64,000 bases of DNA from JALOLG01 sp963776935 (GCA_963776935.1 CAVZOP010000006.1:336660-400659); one strand, 5' to 3'; shown: positions 38,080 through 47,790, counted from the first letter of the stretch. A program made the numbers and translations. Notes: generated from the sequence alone by a model not told the origin.

Positions 38080-39783
38080 ATGAGGAATCACCGGTTAGCG
38101 GTCGCCGCCGCACTCGTTGCGGCGACGGCCCTTATCCCCGTGGCAGGCGCCGCCGCTCGAAGCGACGCGTCCGCCGCAGCATCCCAGCAAGAGAACGACA
38201 CCGGCGGCGAGTACGTCGTCGCCTTCGACACCGCCAACCAGGATCAGGCGCTGCAGGCGATCGCCGACGCCGGTGGTGTCGTGATGGACGTGCTCGCGCC
38301 CGTCGGCTTGGCGCTCGTCTCGGCTGATGCCGGATTCGCAACGGCGGTCGAGGCCGACGCCAGTGTCACCGGCGCGATCCAAGACGTGTCGATCGGCGCC
38401 ACCCGTGAGGGCATGGCCCAGGTTCGTGCGACGGAGCGGCTCACCGTCGTCGAGGCTGGAGCAGCTGCGGCTCGATCTGCGCAGCGTCGCGGCACCCGTA
38501 CGGAGCCGCTCGAGCACCTGCAGTGGGACATGGCGATGATCGGTGCGACGCTCGATGGCGCGCACAAGACGGCCACTGGCAAGCAGGTGACCGTCGGCAT
38601 CATGGACACCGGTGTCGACGCGTTCCATCCGGACATCGCGCCGAACTTCAACTGGAAGCTGAGCCACAACTTCACGCACGACCGGCCCGACGTCGACGGT
38701 CCCTGCGAAACGCCCACGTGCGTCGACCCGTTCTGGGTCGACGAGGGTGGTCACGGCACGCACGTGGCCGGCACCGTCGGCGCCGCCCGCAACAACATCG
38801 GCATCACCGGCGTGGCGCCGGACGTGTCGATCGTCAACATCCGCGCCGGTCAGGACTCGGGTTACTTCTTCTTCTTCGAGACCGTCGCCGCTCTGCTGTA
38901 CGCGGGCGACAAGGGTCTCGACGTCGTGAACATGAGCTTCTACACCGACCCGTGGCTGTACAACTGCGCGTCCGCTGCCGACTACGTCTCGGGCGCCGTG
39001 ACTCCGGAGCAGATCGCCGAGCAGGCGATGATCCGTGAGGGCCTCCTCGCGGGCGTCGCGTACGCGCACGAGCGGGGTGTGACACTGGTGGCGGCCGCTG
39101 GCAACGGCCACACCAACTTGGCCGCGCCGACTCGCGCCGACGCCACGAGCCCCGACTACCCGCCGGGCACCGAGGCGGAGCGTGTCGTCCTCAAGAGCTG
39201 CCTCGACCTGCCGTCGGAGGCCCCCGAGGTGATCAGCGTCAGCTCCGTCGGACCGTCGGGCACCAAGTCCGACTTCTCCAACTACGGGCTCGGCGACGTC
39301 GAGGTCTCGGCACCGGGCGGCTGGTTCCGTGACTGGATCGGCACCCCGAACTACCGCCTCAACTCCAACCAGGTCCTGTCGTCGTATCCGTATCAACTGG
39401 CCATCGACGAGGGCCGGCTCGACGCCAACGGTGTGCCACTCCTGCCCGACACGTACTCCGCGTGCGACGGGCGTGGCAATTGCGGGGCGTGGGTGTACCT
39501 GCAGGGCACGTCGATGGCGTCGCCGCACGTCGCCGGCGAGGCCGCGCTGGTCGTGCAGTCGCACGGGACCCGGGCGCGAGGCGGCTACAGCCTCGATCCC
39601 GACACGGTTCGCCAGATCATCGAGACGACGGCCACCGACCATGCGTGCCCAGCTGGGGGTGTCGAGATCTACGAGGACGAAGGACGGCCACCGGACTTCA
39701 ACTCGGTCTGCGAGGGCACGACCGCCGACAACGGCCTGTACGGCGAGGGCATCATCAACGCCACCGCCGCCGTGGCGCACTGA
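38080..39783 (+). CDS. Secreted subtilisin-like serine protease (S8)
   Basis: About 567 residues. ATG 38080 follows AAGAGGAG and gives a signal peptide (LAVAAALVAATALIPVAGAAA). A propeptide of about 120 residues comes next. The catalytic domain has Asp in VGIMDTGVD (about 184), His in GGHGTHVAGT (about 230) and Ser in QGTSMASPHVAG (about 485). The spacing between His and Ser is long, with extra Cys-containing loops that probably form disulfides. No C-terminal wall anchor is seen. A perfect 12-bp hairpin follows the stop. Confidence 0.92.
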   Translation: MRNHRLAVAAALVAATALIPVAGAAARSDASAAASQQENDTGGEYVVAFDTANQDQALQAIADAGGVVMDVLAPVGLALVSADAGFATAVEADASVTGAIQDVSIGATREGMAQVRATERLTVVEAGAAAARSAQRRGTRTEPLEHLQWDMAMIGATLDGAHKTATGKQVTVGIMDTGVDAFHPDIAPNFNWKLSHNFTHDRPDVDGPCETPTCVDPFWVDEGGHGTHVAGTVGAARNNIGITGVAPDVSIVNIRAGQDSGYFFFFETVAALLYAGDKGLDVVNMSFYTDPWLYNCASAADYVSGAVTPEQIAEQAMIREGLLAGVAYAHERGVTLVAAAGNGHTNLAAPTRADATSPDYPPGTEAERVVLKSCLDLPSEAPEVISVSSVGPSGTKSDFSNYGLGDVEVSAPGGWFRDWIGTPNYRLNSNQVLSSYPYQLAIDEGRLDANGVPLLPDTYSACDGRGNCGAWVYLQGTSMASPHVAGEAALVVQSHGTRARGGYSLDPDTVRQIIETTATDHACPAGGVEIYEDEGRPPDFNSVCEGTTADNGLYGEGIINATAAVAH

Positions 39784-39796
39784 TCCGAACCAACCC

Positions 39797-39824
39797 GTGG
39801 CCGGGCCCGCAGGGGCCCGGCCAC
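39797..39824. terminator. Perfect 12-bp GC-rich hairpin after subtilase
   Basis: GTGGCCGGGCCC and its exact complement flank a 4-base loop, 14 bases after the protease stop codon. No T-run follows. The stem strength and position suggest transcription termination. Confidence 0.7.
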
Positions 39825-39913
39825 ACGGACGGCGCGTCGGACACCAGACTTCGTTGCACATCGGGCAACGCGAGCCTGGTGTTCGACGCGCCGTCGTGCG
39901 TACGGTGCCGACG

Positions 39914-40204
39914 ATGTCCACCGAGCTCGAACTGACGGCGGAGCCGGACGTGTTGCGCGTCACCTTCACCGTCGACGGCGAGCAGTTCTGCGTGGATGCG
40001 TGGCCCGATCTGTCGGCCCTGCGCACGATCCGCGACGTCGCCCGCCACCCGCGTCCGCGCCGCGGTTGCGAGATGGGGTTGTGCGGATCGTGTGAGTCGA
40101 AGGTCGACGGCGTCGAGGCGCGGCTGTGCCAGATGACGTCGGCGTCGCTCGACGGCGTCGTGATCGAGACGCCGGCGCCTCGCCGCTCGATGTTCGCGGT
40201 CTGA
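39914..40204 (+). CDS. Small [2Fe-2S] ferredoxin-like protein
   Basis: 96 residues. The plant-type [2Fe-2S] loop is CEMGLCGSCESKV, with a fourth Cys in LCQMTS, all expected ligands present. Such small ferredoxins resemble the small subunit of xanthine-oxidase-type enzymes or act as electron carriers; no molybdoenzyme is adjacent. ATG 39914 is the first Met in frame and gives a compact protein. A terminator-like hairpin lies at 40233. Confidence 0.75.
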   Translation: MSTELELTAEPDVLRVTFTVDGEQFCVDAWPDLSALRTIRDVARHPRPRRGCEMGLCGSCESKVDGVEARLCQMTSASLDGVVIETPAPRRSMFAV

Positions 40205-40232
40205 GAGCGCTGGAGTCGTTTCCCGCTCGATC

Positions 40233-40250
40233 GACAGGGCTTCGCCCGTC
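40233..40250. terminator. Terminator-like hairpin after ferredoxin gene
   Basis: GAC-A-GGG and CCCGTC arms around CTTCG form a short hairpin with one bulge, 29 bases after the ferredoxin-like stop. Confidence 0.35.
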
Positions 40251-40301
40251 GGTCGTCGGGCCCTAAGTTCCTGTTAAGTCGGATGCGATGTGCTCGGCGG
40301 C

Positions 40302-41659
40302 ATGACAACCACCGACATCCAACATTTCCCCGTCAAATGGAGGCGACGCGGCCTGCTGGCTGCGCTTGCCTCCCTCATTGCGTTCTCCGCCGCGCCGGTT
40401 GCGGGCGCTCACGCGTCGGCATCCGGCGACGACAACTCCGGCGTCGTACGTGACTGGAACCTCCACGCGACGAGCGCGTTGATCAACGCGCCCACCGCGC
40501 CGATTCCCGGAGCCGGTCAGCCACCACAGGTCTCGGCACTCCATCTGGCGATGGTGCACGGCGCGGTGTATGACGCCGTCAACTCCATCGACGGAGGGCA
40601 TCAGCCGTATCTCGACGGAGTCCCACCCGCCTCGCCGTCAGCATCGCAGGAGGCCGCCGTCGCCACCGCCGCCCACCATGTGCTCGTCGGCCTCGGCATC
40701 GCGCCCGTGCCCGCGTTGCCGCAGGTGGTCCGCGATCGACTCGACGGCCTGTACGCGGGTGCGCTCGCAGGTATCCCCGACGGCGCTGCCAAGACCGACG
40801 GGATCGCGGCCGGGGCTGCTGCGGCCGCGGCCATGCTGTCCGCACGGTCCACCGACGGCCGGTACCTCCCGTTCTCGTTCACGGCCGGGCTGGAGGCGGG
40901 CCAGTGGCGTCCGGCACCGCCTGGACTCGGCAGCGACCCGTTCGCATGGGTGGCCAACGTCGAGCCGTTCCTGCTCGAGAGCCCATCGCAGTTCCGGTCG
41001 CAGGGGCCGCCCGATCTCGGGAGTCGGACGTACGCCAAGGAATACGACGAGGTGAAAGCGCTCGGAGCGCCGGCCAGCGCGCGCACGCCCAGACAGGAGG
41101 CGATCGCCCGCTTCTACACCGTCCATCCCGTGGAGTTGTTCAACCGCACATTCCGCGTGATCGCGCAGGAGCGCGGCCTGAGCCTCGTCGAGGAAGCTCG
41201 CCTCTTCGCGATGGTGAACATGTCAGGGGCGGATGGCCTGATCAACTGCTGGAGCGACAAGGCGGCGTTCAGCTTCTGGCGTCCGATCACCGCCATCCAC
41301 AACGGCGACGACGACGGCAACGCCAGGACCGCTCGGCGACCCAGGGTGGACGTCGTTGATCGCGACACCGCCGTATCCGGATCATCCGTCGGGATACAAC
41401 TGCGTCGCGAGCGCGATGATGCACACTGCCGAGGACTTCTTCGGCAGGAACAAGACGACCGTTCCGTGTCGTCAGGATCGTGCCCAACGAGCCGGAGGTG
41501 ACACGGGTCTACAAACAGTTCGCGGATGTCGTCGACGACACCATCGACGCCCGCGTGTACCAGGGCATCCACTTCCGCACCGCCGAGATCCAGGGCGCGA
41601 TGATCGGCGAGCAGGTCGCCGGCTGGCTCGACACGCACTACTTCCAGCCCGCGTCGTGA
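40302..41659 (+). pseudogene. Vanadium-dependent haloperoxidase/PAP2-like protein, frameshifted
   Basis: A signal peptide (LAALASLIAFSAAPVAGAHA) is followed by a long helical domain. The vanadate site is split over three frames: KAAFSFWRPITAI in the first, TPPYPDHPSGYNC in the second (break near 41330) and YQGIHFRTAEIQG with its catalytic His in the third (break near 41460). All key Lys, Arg, Ser and His residues survive when joined, giving about 450 residues. It oxidises halides with peroxide or acts as an acid phosphatase. Intact catalytic residues argue for sequencing error rather than decay. Confidence 0.78.
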
Positions 41660-41668
41660 GACGCGTCC

Positions 41669-41709
41669 GACGGCTCGCCAGCGCGGCTCAGGCTCGCTGG
41701 CGAGCCGTC
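41669..41709. terminator. Perfect 15-bp hairpin between convergent genes
   Basis: GACGGCTCGCCAGCG and its exact complement flank an 11-base loop. The right arm lies inside the last codons of the IclR gene on the minus strand. It is placed to end transcription from both sides. Confidence 0.7.
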
Positions 41710-42467
41710 AGGCCGCGCGAGATCTCGGCCGCCGTGGCGACGACCATGCGGACGATCCGCGGGTGGTCTTCCTCTGGGAGCGCGATCGGCGGACCCGACA
41801 CCGCGACCGCCGCAGTGCATGCGCCGGTCGAGTCGAACACGGGGGCGGCGATCGACGACATGCCTGCCGCCGACTCCTCGACGCTGACCGCGTGGCCGAC
41901 GCGGCGCACCTCTGCCAGCGCCCGTTCGAGCGACGACCGCGACCGGATGGTTCGCGGACCGAGGCGTTGCAGGCCGGCCCGCACGACGGCGTCGACCTGA
42001 GTGCGGTCGCCGAACGCCAGCAGGCACTTACCGGCCGACGATCCGTGGGCCGGGCGGCGGCGGCCGAGGCGCGCCGAGACCGCAACCATCCCCGGGCTCT
42101 CGAAGCGGTCGACGTAGACGACGTCGGGCACCGACAGCACTGCCACGTGCGTGGTGAGACCGGTCTGCGAGCGAAGCGCCTCGAGCGGGGTGTGGGCGAC
42201 ATCCCGCAGGTCGAGCCCGGCCACCACCTGCTGGCCGAGCTCGTACACCTTCAGGCTCAGCCGGTAGCGGCTGTCGGGCGTCTGCTCCACCCAGCCCGCC
42301 CGCACGAGCGTGGTGAGCAACCGGTACACCGTCGACTTGCCCATCCCGAGTCGGCGCGCTAGCTCCGACACGCCGAGCACCGGCTCGGCGAAGCTGAACG
42401 ACGACAGGACGTCGGTCGCCTTGGTGACGGTCGAGTACGACTTCGGTCCGGATCGGGGCTCGCCCAC
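41688..42467 (-). CDS. IclR-family transcriptional regulator
   Basis: A 259-residue regulator. The N-terminal winged helix is VLGVSELARRLGMGKSTVYRLL, with GWVEQTPDSRYRL as the wing. The IclR effector domain has GSSAGKCLLAFG and the C-terminal IAAPVFDSTGACTAAVAVSGP. It lies next to the heme-oxygenase-fold/extradiol-dioxygenase genes, so it probably responds to an aromatic ring-cleavage intermediate and controls that cluster. It is convergent with the haloperoxidase gene, sharing a hairpin at the stops. Confidence 0.9.
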   Translation of the reverse strand: MGEPRSGPKSYSTVTKATDVLSSFSFAEPVLGVSELARRLGMGKSTVYRLLTTLVRAGWVEQTPDSRYRLSLKVYELGQQVVAGLDLRDVAHTPLEALRSQTGLTTHVAVLSVPDVVYVDRFESPGMVAVSARLGRRRPAHGSSAGKCLLAFGDRTQVDAVVRAGLQRLGPRTIRSRSSLERALAEVRRVGHAVSVEESAAGMSSIAAPVFDSTGACTAAVAVSGPPIALPEEDHPRIVRMVVATAAEISRGLTARQRA

Positions 42468-42490
42468 GCCCTGCCGTCACCCCCGCCGTT

Positions 42491-43195
42491 TCACCAGGTG
42501 ACGCCCTCGAACGCGTCCCAGCAGCGACGCGTGAGCTCGGCCCCGGCGATGTAGGCGCCACGTGCCGAGCGCCGCTTCTCGTCGGTGTCGAGGTAGCGCT
42601 CGGCGAACTCGCCGACGTGGCCACCGTGCTCCTCGTCGACGGTGATGTGGATCGTGTGGAACGCGTAGTCGTCGGGATCGAGGACGTCGGTGTAGTGCTC
42701 CTTGAACCCCTGCACGACGCGGATGTAGGCGGCCGGGATCTGGTTCTCGATGGCGAGGATGCCGCCGAACGGCACCTCATACCACGGGCGTTGCAGGGCG
42801 ATGTTGTAGAGGAAGCTCTCGCATGCCACGGCTTCGACGTTGGGCACCGCGTGCGTGATCGCCTCGTCGGGCGCGCCGAGCGCGCGTGTGAACTCGAACA
42901 GCCAGTGGATGTGGCTGTGGCCGGACTTCGACTGCGTGCCGAGGACCTCTTCGGAGATGTTCTCGATCACGCTGTCGGTCATCTCGTAGGGGATCTTGGT
43001 CACCCACGCCGACAGGACGCGCCTCGTGTGGTACGTGACACCCCAGTAGTGCTGGCGCGCCCACCCGACGAGCTCTTCGGGCTTGGCCTCACCCTGAACG
43101 ACGCGCTCGACCCACACCGCCTTGTCGAGGGTTCGACCCGATTCGATCAGCTCGTTGCGCAGATCCGCGACGAACTGCTCACCGTCGAATGCCAT
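42491..43195 (-). CDS. TenA/PqqC-like heme-oxygenase-fold protein
   Basis: 234 residues, all helical. Conserved acidic and His residues occur in ENISEEVLGTQSKSGHSHIHW, IENQIPAAY and ITVDEEHGGHVGEF, a pattern consistent with the heme-oxygenase-like diiron oxidase (TenA/PqqC/CADD-like) superfamily. Cofactor and substrate are unknown. ATG 43195 is the first Met before MAFDGEQF. It is divergent from the extradiol dioxygenase gene and co-directional with the IclR gene. A broken close relative lies at 59304, so the family was present in two contexts. Confidence 0.75.
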   Translation of the reverse strand: MAFDGEQFVADLRNELIESGRTLDKAVWVERVVQGEAKPEELVGWARQHYWGVTYHTRRVLSAWVTKIPYEMTDSVIENISEEVLGTQSKSGHSHIHWLFEFTRALGAPDEAITHAVPNVEAVACESFLYNIALQRPWYEVPFGGILAIENQIPAAYIRVVQGFKEHYTDVLDPDDYAFHTIHITVDEEHGGHVGEFAERYLDTDEKRRSARGAYIAGAELTRRCWDAFEGVTW

Positions 43196-43256
43196 GTTGA
43201 CCCCCAAAGTCTCGAGTGCGGCTGGTCCTGCGACGATGCAGGTCGACCAGCGCGTG

Positions 43257-43276
43257 GCGCAACTGAATCGTTGCAC
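43257..43276. promoter_or_regulatory. Candidate inverted-repeat operator
   Basis: GCGCAAC-TGAATC-GTTGCAC is an imperfect inverted repeat (6 of 7) in the gap between divergent heme-oxygenase-fold and dioxygenase genes. It is a candidate IclR-type site. A TTGCGCAA palindrome also occurs before the second copy at about 59205. Confidence 0.35.
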
Positions 43277-43329
43277 AATCTGGAACGGAGAGCTATCGCT
43301 GGCCGCGTTCGCGGGCCAAGATCGATGGC

Positions 43330-44238
43330 ATGGGCATCTTCCGTCTCGGTCACATCGAAGTGCGCGTCCCCGACCTCGAGCTGTGCGTCGGGTACTACAC
43401 CGAGGTCCTCGGGCTGCGCGAGGTCGAGCGCGACGAGGGCCACGTCTACCTGAAGGGGTGGGACGAGCACGACCACCACTCGGTGATCCTGACCGAGGCG
43501 TCGCGGTACGGCGTCGAGCACATCGGGTGGAAGACCGAGTCGGTCGAGGACCTCGCCGGCTACGAGACGACCCTCGAACGCTATGGCTGCACGGTGCAGC
43601 GCCTGGCACCCGAGACCGAGCGCGGCATGGGCGACGCGATCCGCTTCGACACGCCGAGCGGTCACATCATGGAGATCTACGCCAAGATGGAGAAGGTCGG
43701 CAACGGGTTGCCGTTGTTCAACCCGCCGCCGATGCCGATGGACCTCGTCGGCATCGCCCCGCCCCGGCTCGACCATTGTCTGTTGACCACTGAACATGTC
43801 GGTGACGTTGCGCACTTCATGCAGGAGGCACTCGGCTTCCGCCTCACCGAGCAACTCGTCAGCAACGAGGGCCACCAACTGATCGCCTTCCTCGAGCGGT
43901 CGCGCTCACCGCACGACGTGGCGTTCACCCGCGGCACCAACGGTGGGCTCCACCACTTCTCGTTCTGGCTCGACAGCTGGTCCGACGTCGGGCGGGCGGC
44001 CGACATCCTGCGCCTCAACGGCATCGACATCGACGTCGGTCCGACCCGCCACGGCATCACCCGCGGCCACACGATCTACTTCTTCGACCCGGTCGGCAAC
44101 CGCAACGAGGTGTTCTCGGGCGGCTACCACGTCGACCCCGACTGGGACGTGATCACGTGGACCGAGGACCAGTTCGGCAAGGCGCTCTTCTACTACGAGA
44201 ACCGCATCATCGAGTCGTTCGTCACGATCCACAGCTGA
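43330..44238 (+). CDS. Extradiol (catechol 2,3-) dioxygenase
   Basis: 302 residues, two VOC repeats as in XylE-type type-I extradiol dioxygenases. Metal ligands fit His in GGLHHFSFW and Glu in GNRNEVFSGGY in the second repeat, plus the His at the start of that repeat (RLDHCLL). The first repeat opens LGHIEVRVPDLEL. The enzyme cleaves a catechol next to one hydroxyl, using Fe(II) and O2. Together with the HpaB-type monooxygenase nearby, a 3,4-dihydroxyphenyl compound is a likely substrate, but this is inference. Confidence 0.9.
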   Translation: MGIFRLGHIEVRVPDLELCVGYYTEVLGLREVERDEGHVYLKGWDEHDHHSVILTEASRYGVEHIGWKTESVEDLAGYETTLERYGCTVQRLAPETERGMGDAIRFDTPSGHIMEIYAKMEKVGNGLPLFNPPPMPMDLVGIAPPRLDHCLLTTEHVGDVAHFMQEALGFRLTEQLVSNEGHQLIAFLERSRSPHDVAFTRGTNGGLHHFSFWLDSWSDVGRAADILRLNGIDIDVGPTRHGITRGHTIYFFDPVGNRNEVFSGGYHVDPDWDVITWTEDQFGKALFYYENRIIESFVTIHS

Positions 44239-44280
44239 ACCAGTTGACACCGACCGCCGACAGGAGAGCACGCACGCGCC

Positions 44281-45345
44281 ATGGCCGCACCCACCTCACG
44301 TGACGACGCCCCCGCCTACATGTTGCGCGCCCAGGAGCGCCGGGCCCGGGCGTTGCTCGAGCAGCCCGCCGAGCACGACGAGCCGCCGTTCATGGCGCGG
44401 GCCCGCGCCAGGGCGACGCAGCGGGCGATCACCGAGATGGCGCTGCCAGAGGCGCCTCCCGGGCGCACGGTGGCCTTCGCCAGCGAGACCGTGTCGCCCC
44501 GCGAGCTCCAGTTCCCCGAGCAGTTCCGTACTCGTCTCGCCACCGCCGTCGATGTCCGGCTGATCCGTCACGGTCAGACCCAGGGGTACGTGACCGACGG
44601 CGGGCTGACAGCACTCGGTCACTGGCAGGCCCATCGCAAGGGCCAGGACCTCGCCAAGGGTCTGAAGGAAGGCGATACCGCTCGCGTCGTGCACGCACCC
44701 ACGGCACGCGCCAAGGAGACCGCCGACTCGCTCCGCAGCGGCATCGAGCAGGCCCTCGGCCGGTACGGCATCGGCGGCGTCACCGTGGAGGGACCGGAAC
44801 CGAACGACGACTTCCGCAACTTCCAGTTCTGGCGGGGCGGCATCGAGATGGACGTCACGGCGGCCTTCCAGGACATGGCGTTGCTGCGCGAGGAGCACGA
44901 ACGGCGATCGACGGGCGACCGGCCGGGATGGATGGTCGAGCTCGATCGCTTCTACAAGATCCAGGCGGCCGGCGGCGATCCGATCACGTCGTGGCTGTCG
45001 ACGCCGATGCTCTACACGGAGCCCCCGGCGATGGTCGTCCGCCGTCACTGGCAGGGCATCGTCGCCGAGCTGAACAAGGGTCCGGCGAACCTGAAGCTGT
45101 ACATGTGCGGGCACTCCGGCCCGATCCGGGCGATCGCGGCCAGCGCCGTCGGCCACGATCCGGGCGAGCCGCACAACGTCGAGGACGTGCGTATCAAGGT
45201 CTACGCCGACCGCGAGCACGCCGTGCTCACGTATCGCGGCCGCGGCGTCGAGATCGAGCTGCCGACGCTGTGCACGCCGTCGTGGTTCGGCGCGAGCGAC
45301 GCCGTCAGCCCAGCCCCGATCGACGGCGTCAGCGCGGCCGGGTGA
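44281..45345 (+). CDS. Histidine phosphatase superfamily protein
   Basis: 354 residues. The phosphohistidine motif is VRLIRHGQTQG (about residue 95) and the second catalytic His is in YMCGHSGPIRA (about 280), with conserved HAPTARAKETAD between. The first 85 residues are an unusual N-terminal extension. Metabolic mutases, phosphatases and signalling phosphatases share this fold; the substrate is not evident. It follows the extradiol dioxygenase by 42 bases in the same direction, but a direct role in ring cleavage is not obvious. Confidence 0.82.
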   Translation: MAAPTSRDDAPAYMLRAQERRARALLEQPAEHDEPPFMARARARATQRAITEMALPEAPPGRTVAFASETVSPRELQFPEQFRTRLATAVDVRLIRHGQTQGYVTDGGLTALGHWQAHRKGQDLAKGLKEGDTARVVHAPTARAKETADSLRSGIEQALGRYGIGGVTVEGPEPNDDFRNFQFWRGGIEMDVTAAFQDMALLREEHERRSTGDRPGWMVELDRFYKIQAAGGDPITSWLSTPMLYTEPPAMVVRRHWQGIVAELNKGPANLKLYMCGHSGPIRAIAASAVGHDPGEPHNVEDVRIKVYADREHAVLTYRGRGVEIELPTLCTPSWFGASDAVSPAPIDGVSAAG

Positions 45346-45348
45346 CCG

Positions 45349-46824
45349 TCAGTCGCCGGTGACCGCGGGCAGGACCTCGTCGCTCCCGGCGACGAACCGG
45401 CGAACCCGCTCGACATACGCGCTGCGGTCGTACACGGTGTAGAGGGCCTGGCGCATGCGCACCGGGTCGCCGAAGAAGAAGCGTTCGTACAAGGACTGAC
45501 GGCCGCCGAAGCCCGACAGCGTCATGTCCCACGCCAGGCGGAACAGGCGCACCCGGTCGTCGGACGAGCCGCCCGCCGAGCCGAGGTACTTGTGGATGTC
45601 GTCCGCCCGCGGGCCGGTGCGATCGTCCTCGGTCGGGATCATGATCATCCCGCTCGACGAGATCAGCTGCAGGATCTCGACCATCCGGTGGTAGACGCCG
45701 GGGTAATAGTTGCGGGCCGCGTCGAGTGGGCCGCGGGCGGGCGTCATCACGCCGTAGTCGTTGATCGTGGCGCCGGACTCCGAAGCAACCTTGAGGCCCT
45801 TCATGATCTCGAGCACGATCACGACCTCGGCGATCATCTCCTGCACGTGCTGGTAGCCGCCGGTGCCGATCATGTCGACGACCGACTGCATGACGCCGAG
45901 GAACGCCTCGGTCTTGGCGATCTTCAGGTTGACCACCTGATGTGCCATGTGGAGCACGGCACCGGTCTTGGCGTAGGCCTGGTTGGCGAGCTCGACGTCG
46001 TTCATCAGGAACACCCGGTCCCACGGCACGAGCACGTCGTCGAAGAACACCATCGCGTCCATCTCGTCGAACCGCGATCCGAGCGGATGATCGGCGTGGC
46101 TGCGCCCGATGTCGAGCGGCTCGCGGCACTGGAACGAGAGCCCCGGCGTGTCGTTCGGGATCGCGAACGCGAGCGCGTACGGCTTGAGGTCGTCGCCGCC
46201 CTTCAACACCGTCGACGGGAAGATCAGGATCTCGTCGGAGATCGGGAGCGTGGCGAGCATCCGGGCGCCGCGGACGATGATCCCGTCGGTCGTCTCGCGC
46301 ACGACCCCGAGGGCGACGAACGGATCGTCGAGCTCGCTCACCGACTTCGATCGGTCGACCTGCGGGTTGGTGAGGGCGTGGGTGAGGGCGAGATCGTGAT
46401 CGCGCACGTGATGGAAGTAGGCGAGGGCGTTGGGCCCGAAGCGTGGATCGCACTGTGAGAAGTAGTCGGCAGCCATACCGGCGGCCATCACGTTGACGTT
46501 GAGGTAGTCGGGCGTGCGACCCATGAAGCCGAGCGTGGCGTCGGCCCACACCTTGTTCATCGCCGAGCGGCGGGCGAGGTCGTCCTTGGTGGTCGGAACG
46601 ATGAAGCTCAGCCCGATCCGCTCACCGGTCGACGGCTCGACGTAGGTCATCACGTCGACGAGGTCGGGGCGATGTTGGAGGTCGTACAGCGCGGCCAGCG
46701 ACTGGGCGACGTTGGTGGTGCGGGGGTGGGTGGTCGGGTCGGCGACCTGCTCACCCTCGATCCAGAGCGCAGGCGGTCGCTCCTTCAGACGGGCCAGGAT
46801 CTCGTGACCGGTGCGTGCTCCCAT
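45349..46824 (-). CDS. 4-hydroxyphenylacetate 3-monooxygenase-type flavin monooxygenase (HpaB family)
   Basis: 491 residues, the normal length for HpaB. Typical blocks are GFMGRTPDYLNV near the N-terminus, SFIVPTTKDDL, FFDDVLVPWDRVFLMND and the C-terminal FGGRQSLYERFFFGDP. The large component uses reduced FAD from a separate reductase, which is not in this window, to hydroxylate a phenol ortho to its OH. It is convergent with the phosphatase gene (3-base gap). It could make the catechol substrate of the dioxygenase at 43330. Confidence 0.92.
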   Translation of the reverse strand: MGARTGHEILARLKERPPALWIEGEQVADPTTHPRTTNVAQSLAALYDLQHRPDLVDVMTYVEPSTGERIGLSFIVPTTKDDLARRSAMNKVWADATLGFMGRTPDYLNVNVMAAGMAADYFSQCDPRFGPNALAYFHHVRDHDLALTHALTNPQVDRSKSVSELDDPFVALGVVRETTDGIIVRGARMLATLPISDEILIFPSTVLKGGDDLKPYALAFAIPNDTPGLSFQCREPLDIGRSHADHPLGSRFDEMDAMVFFDDVLVPWDRVFLMNDVELANQAYAKTGAVLHMAHQVVNLKIAKTEAFLGVMQSVVDMIGTGGYQHVQEMIAEVVIVLEIMKGLKVASESGATINDYGVMTPARGPLDAARNYYPGVYHRMVEILQLISSSGMIMIPTEDDRTGPRADDIHKYLGSAGGSSDDRVRLFRLAWDMTLSGFGGRQSLYERFFFGDPVRMRQALYTVYDRSAYVERVRRFVAGSDEVLPAVTGD

Positions 46825-46842
46825 GATGCGGAGTCTTGCGGA

Positions 46843-47790
46843 TCAGGAACGTTCGATCACACGCACAGCCGGCTGGCGGTTGACGACGAGTTGCAGGACG
46901 TCCGGGCGCGAGTAGTGCCCGGCCGCATCGCAGATCGCCTTCGCCTCGCGGACGTGGTCGAGCGACGCCTCGGCGACGAGGATCCCCTCACCCTCGATCG
47001 GGCCGGCGATCACGTCACCGAACGGGTCGATGATGTAGCTGTCGCCGGTGAGCGGCGGCAGCATCGCGACCGCCTCCCGCATGCCTACGTCCGCCACGTC
47101 CGACGGGCGGAGCAGCCCACCGGCGAGGATCGTGTAGGCCGCCGCCTGCGACGCGAACGCACGCGACAGGAGCAGTTGCCGGGTACCCGATTTGGCCGGA
47201 GGAGTGGTTTCGTAGCCGGGGAACGCCGCCACGTGGACCTGCGTGCCGTCCGCCATCAGGGCGTAGGCGGGCAGCACCATGTTGTGCTCCCAGCAGTTGA
47301 GCCCGCTGATCCGGGCGTACGGGCGTTGCATCGCGCGCAGGCCGCTCCCGTCGCCCTCGGCCCACGCCGTGCGCTCGGCGTAGGTCGGTTTCAGCTTGCG
47401 ATGCTTGCCGATGATCTCGCCGTCGCTGCTGATGAACACCAGCGCGCAGTAGACCGAGCCGTACGTGAGCGGATCGCGCTCGACCACACCGATCGCGACG
47501 TCGATGCCGAACTCCCGCGCTGCCGAGCAGAGCTGGTCCGTTTCGGGCCCCGGCACGCCGATCGCCGACTCGATGTACGTGGCTTGCAGCGCCCGCTTCT
47601 CCGGGGCGCCCAGCGGCGCGTTCACGAATCGGCAGTAGCCCGGCAGCCAGGTCTCGCTGAAGGCGGCGATCGATACGCCGAGCGAGGCCGCCTCGGCGAT
47701 CAGGTCGCACGCCTTCGCCGTGGAGGCAGCGGCATCGCCGAACACCGGCGCGGCCTGGACGGCGGCGATGCGGAAGGTCCCTGATGTCAT
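46843..47790 (-). CDS. Nitrilase-family carbon-nitrogen hydrolase
   Basis: 315 residues with the full catalytic set: Glu in FSETWLPGY (about 46), Lys in KHRKLKPTYAERTAW (about 130) and Cys in GLNCWEHNM (about 163). The CWEHNM and LKPTYAERTAW blocks are typical of true aliphatic/aryl nitrilases rather than amidases. It converts a nitrile to its acid. It lies 18 bases upstream of the HpaB-type gene on the same strand, so an arylacetonitrile to hydroxyphenylacetate route is plausible but unproven. Confidence 0.9.
   Translation of the reverse strand: MTSGTFRIAAVQAAPVFGDAAASTAKACDLIAEAASLGVSIAAFSETWLPGYCRFVNAPLGAPEKRALQATYIESAIGVPGPETDQLCSAAREFGIDVAIGVVERDPLTYGSVYCALVFISSDGEIIGKHRKLKPTYAERTAWAEGDGSGLRAMQRPYARISGLNCWEHNMVLPAYALMADGTQVHVAAFPGYETTPPAKSGTRQLLLSRAFASQAAAYTILAGGLLRPSDVADVGMREAVAMLPPLTGDSYIIDPFGDVIAGPIEGEGILVAEASLDHVREAKAICDAAGHYSRPDVLQLVVNRQPAVRVIERS

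Noticed and set aside
38095..40308. Very long open frame (737 codons) on the minus strand opposite the subtilase
   Set aside because: It mirrors a clear subtilase with signal peptide and triad; high-GC codon bias leaves the antisense frame open, and its translation is Arg/Val/Asp-rich with no domain.
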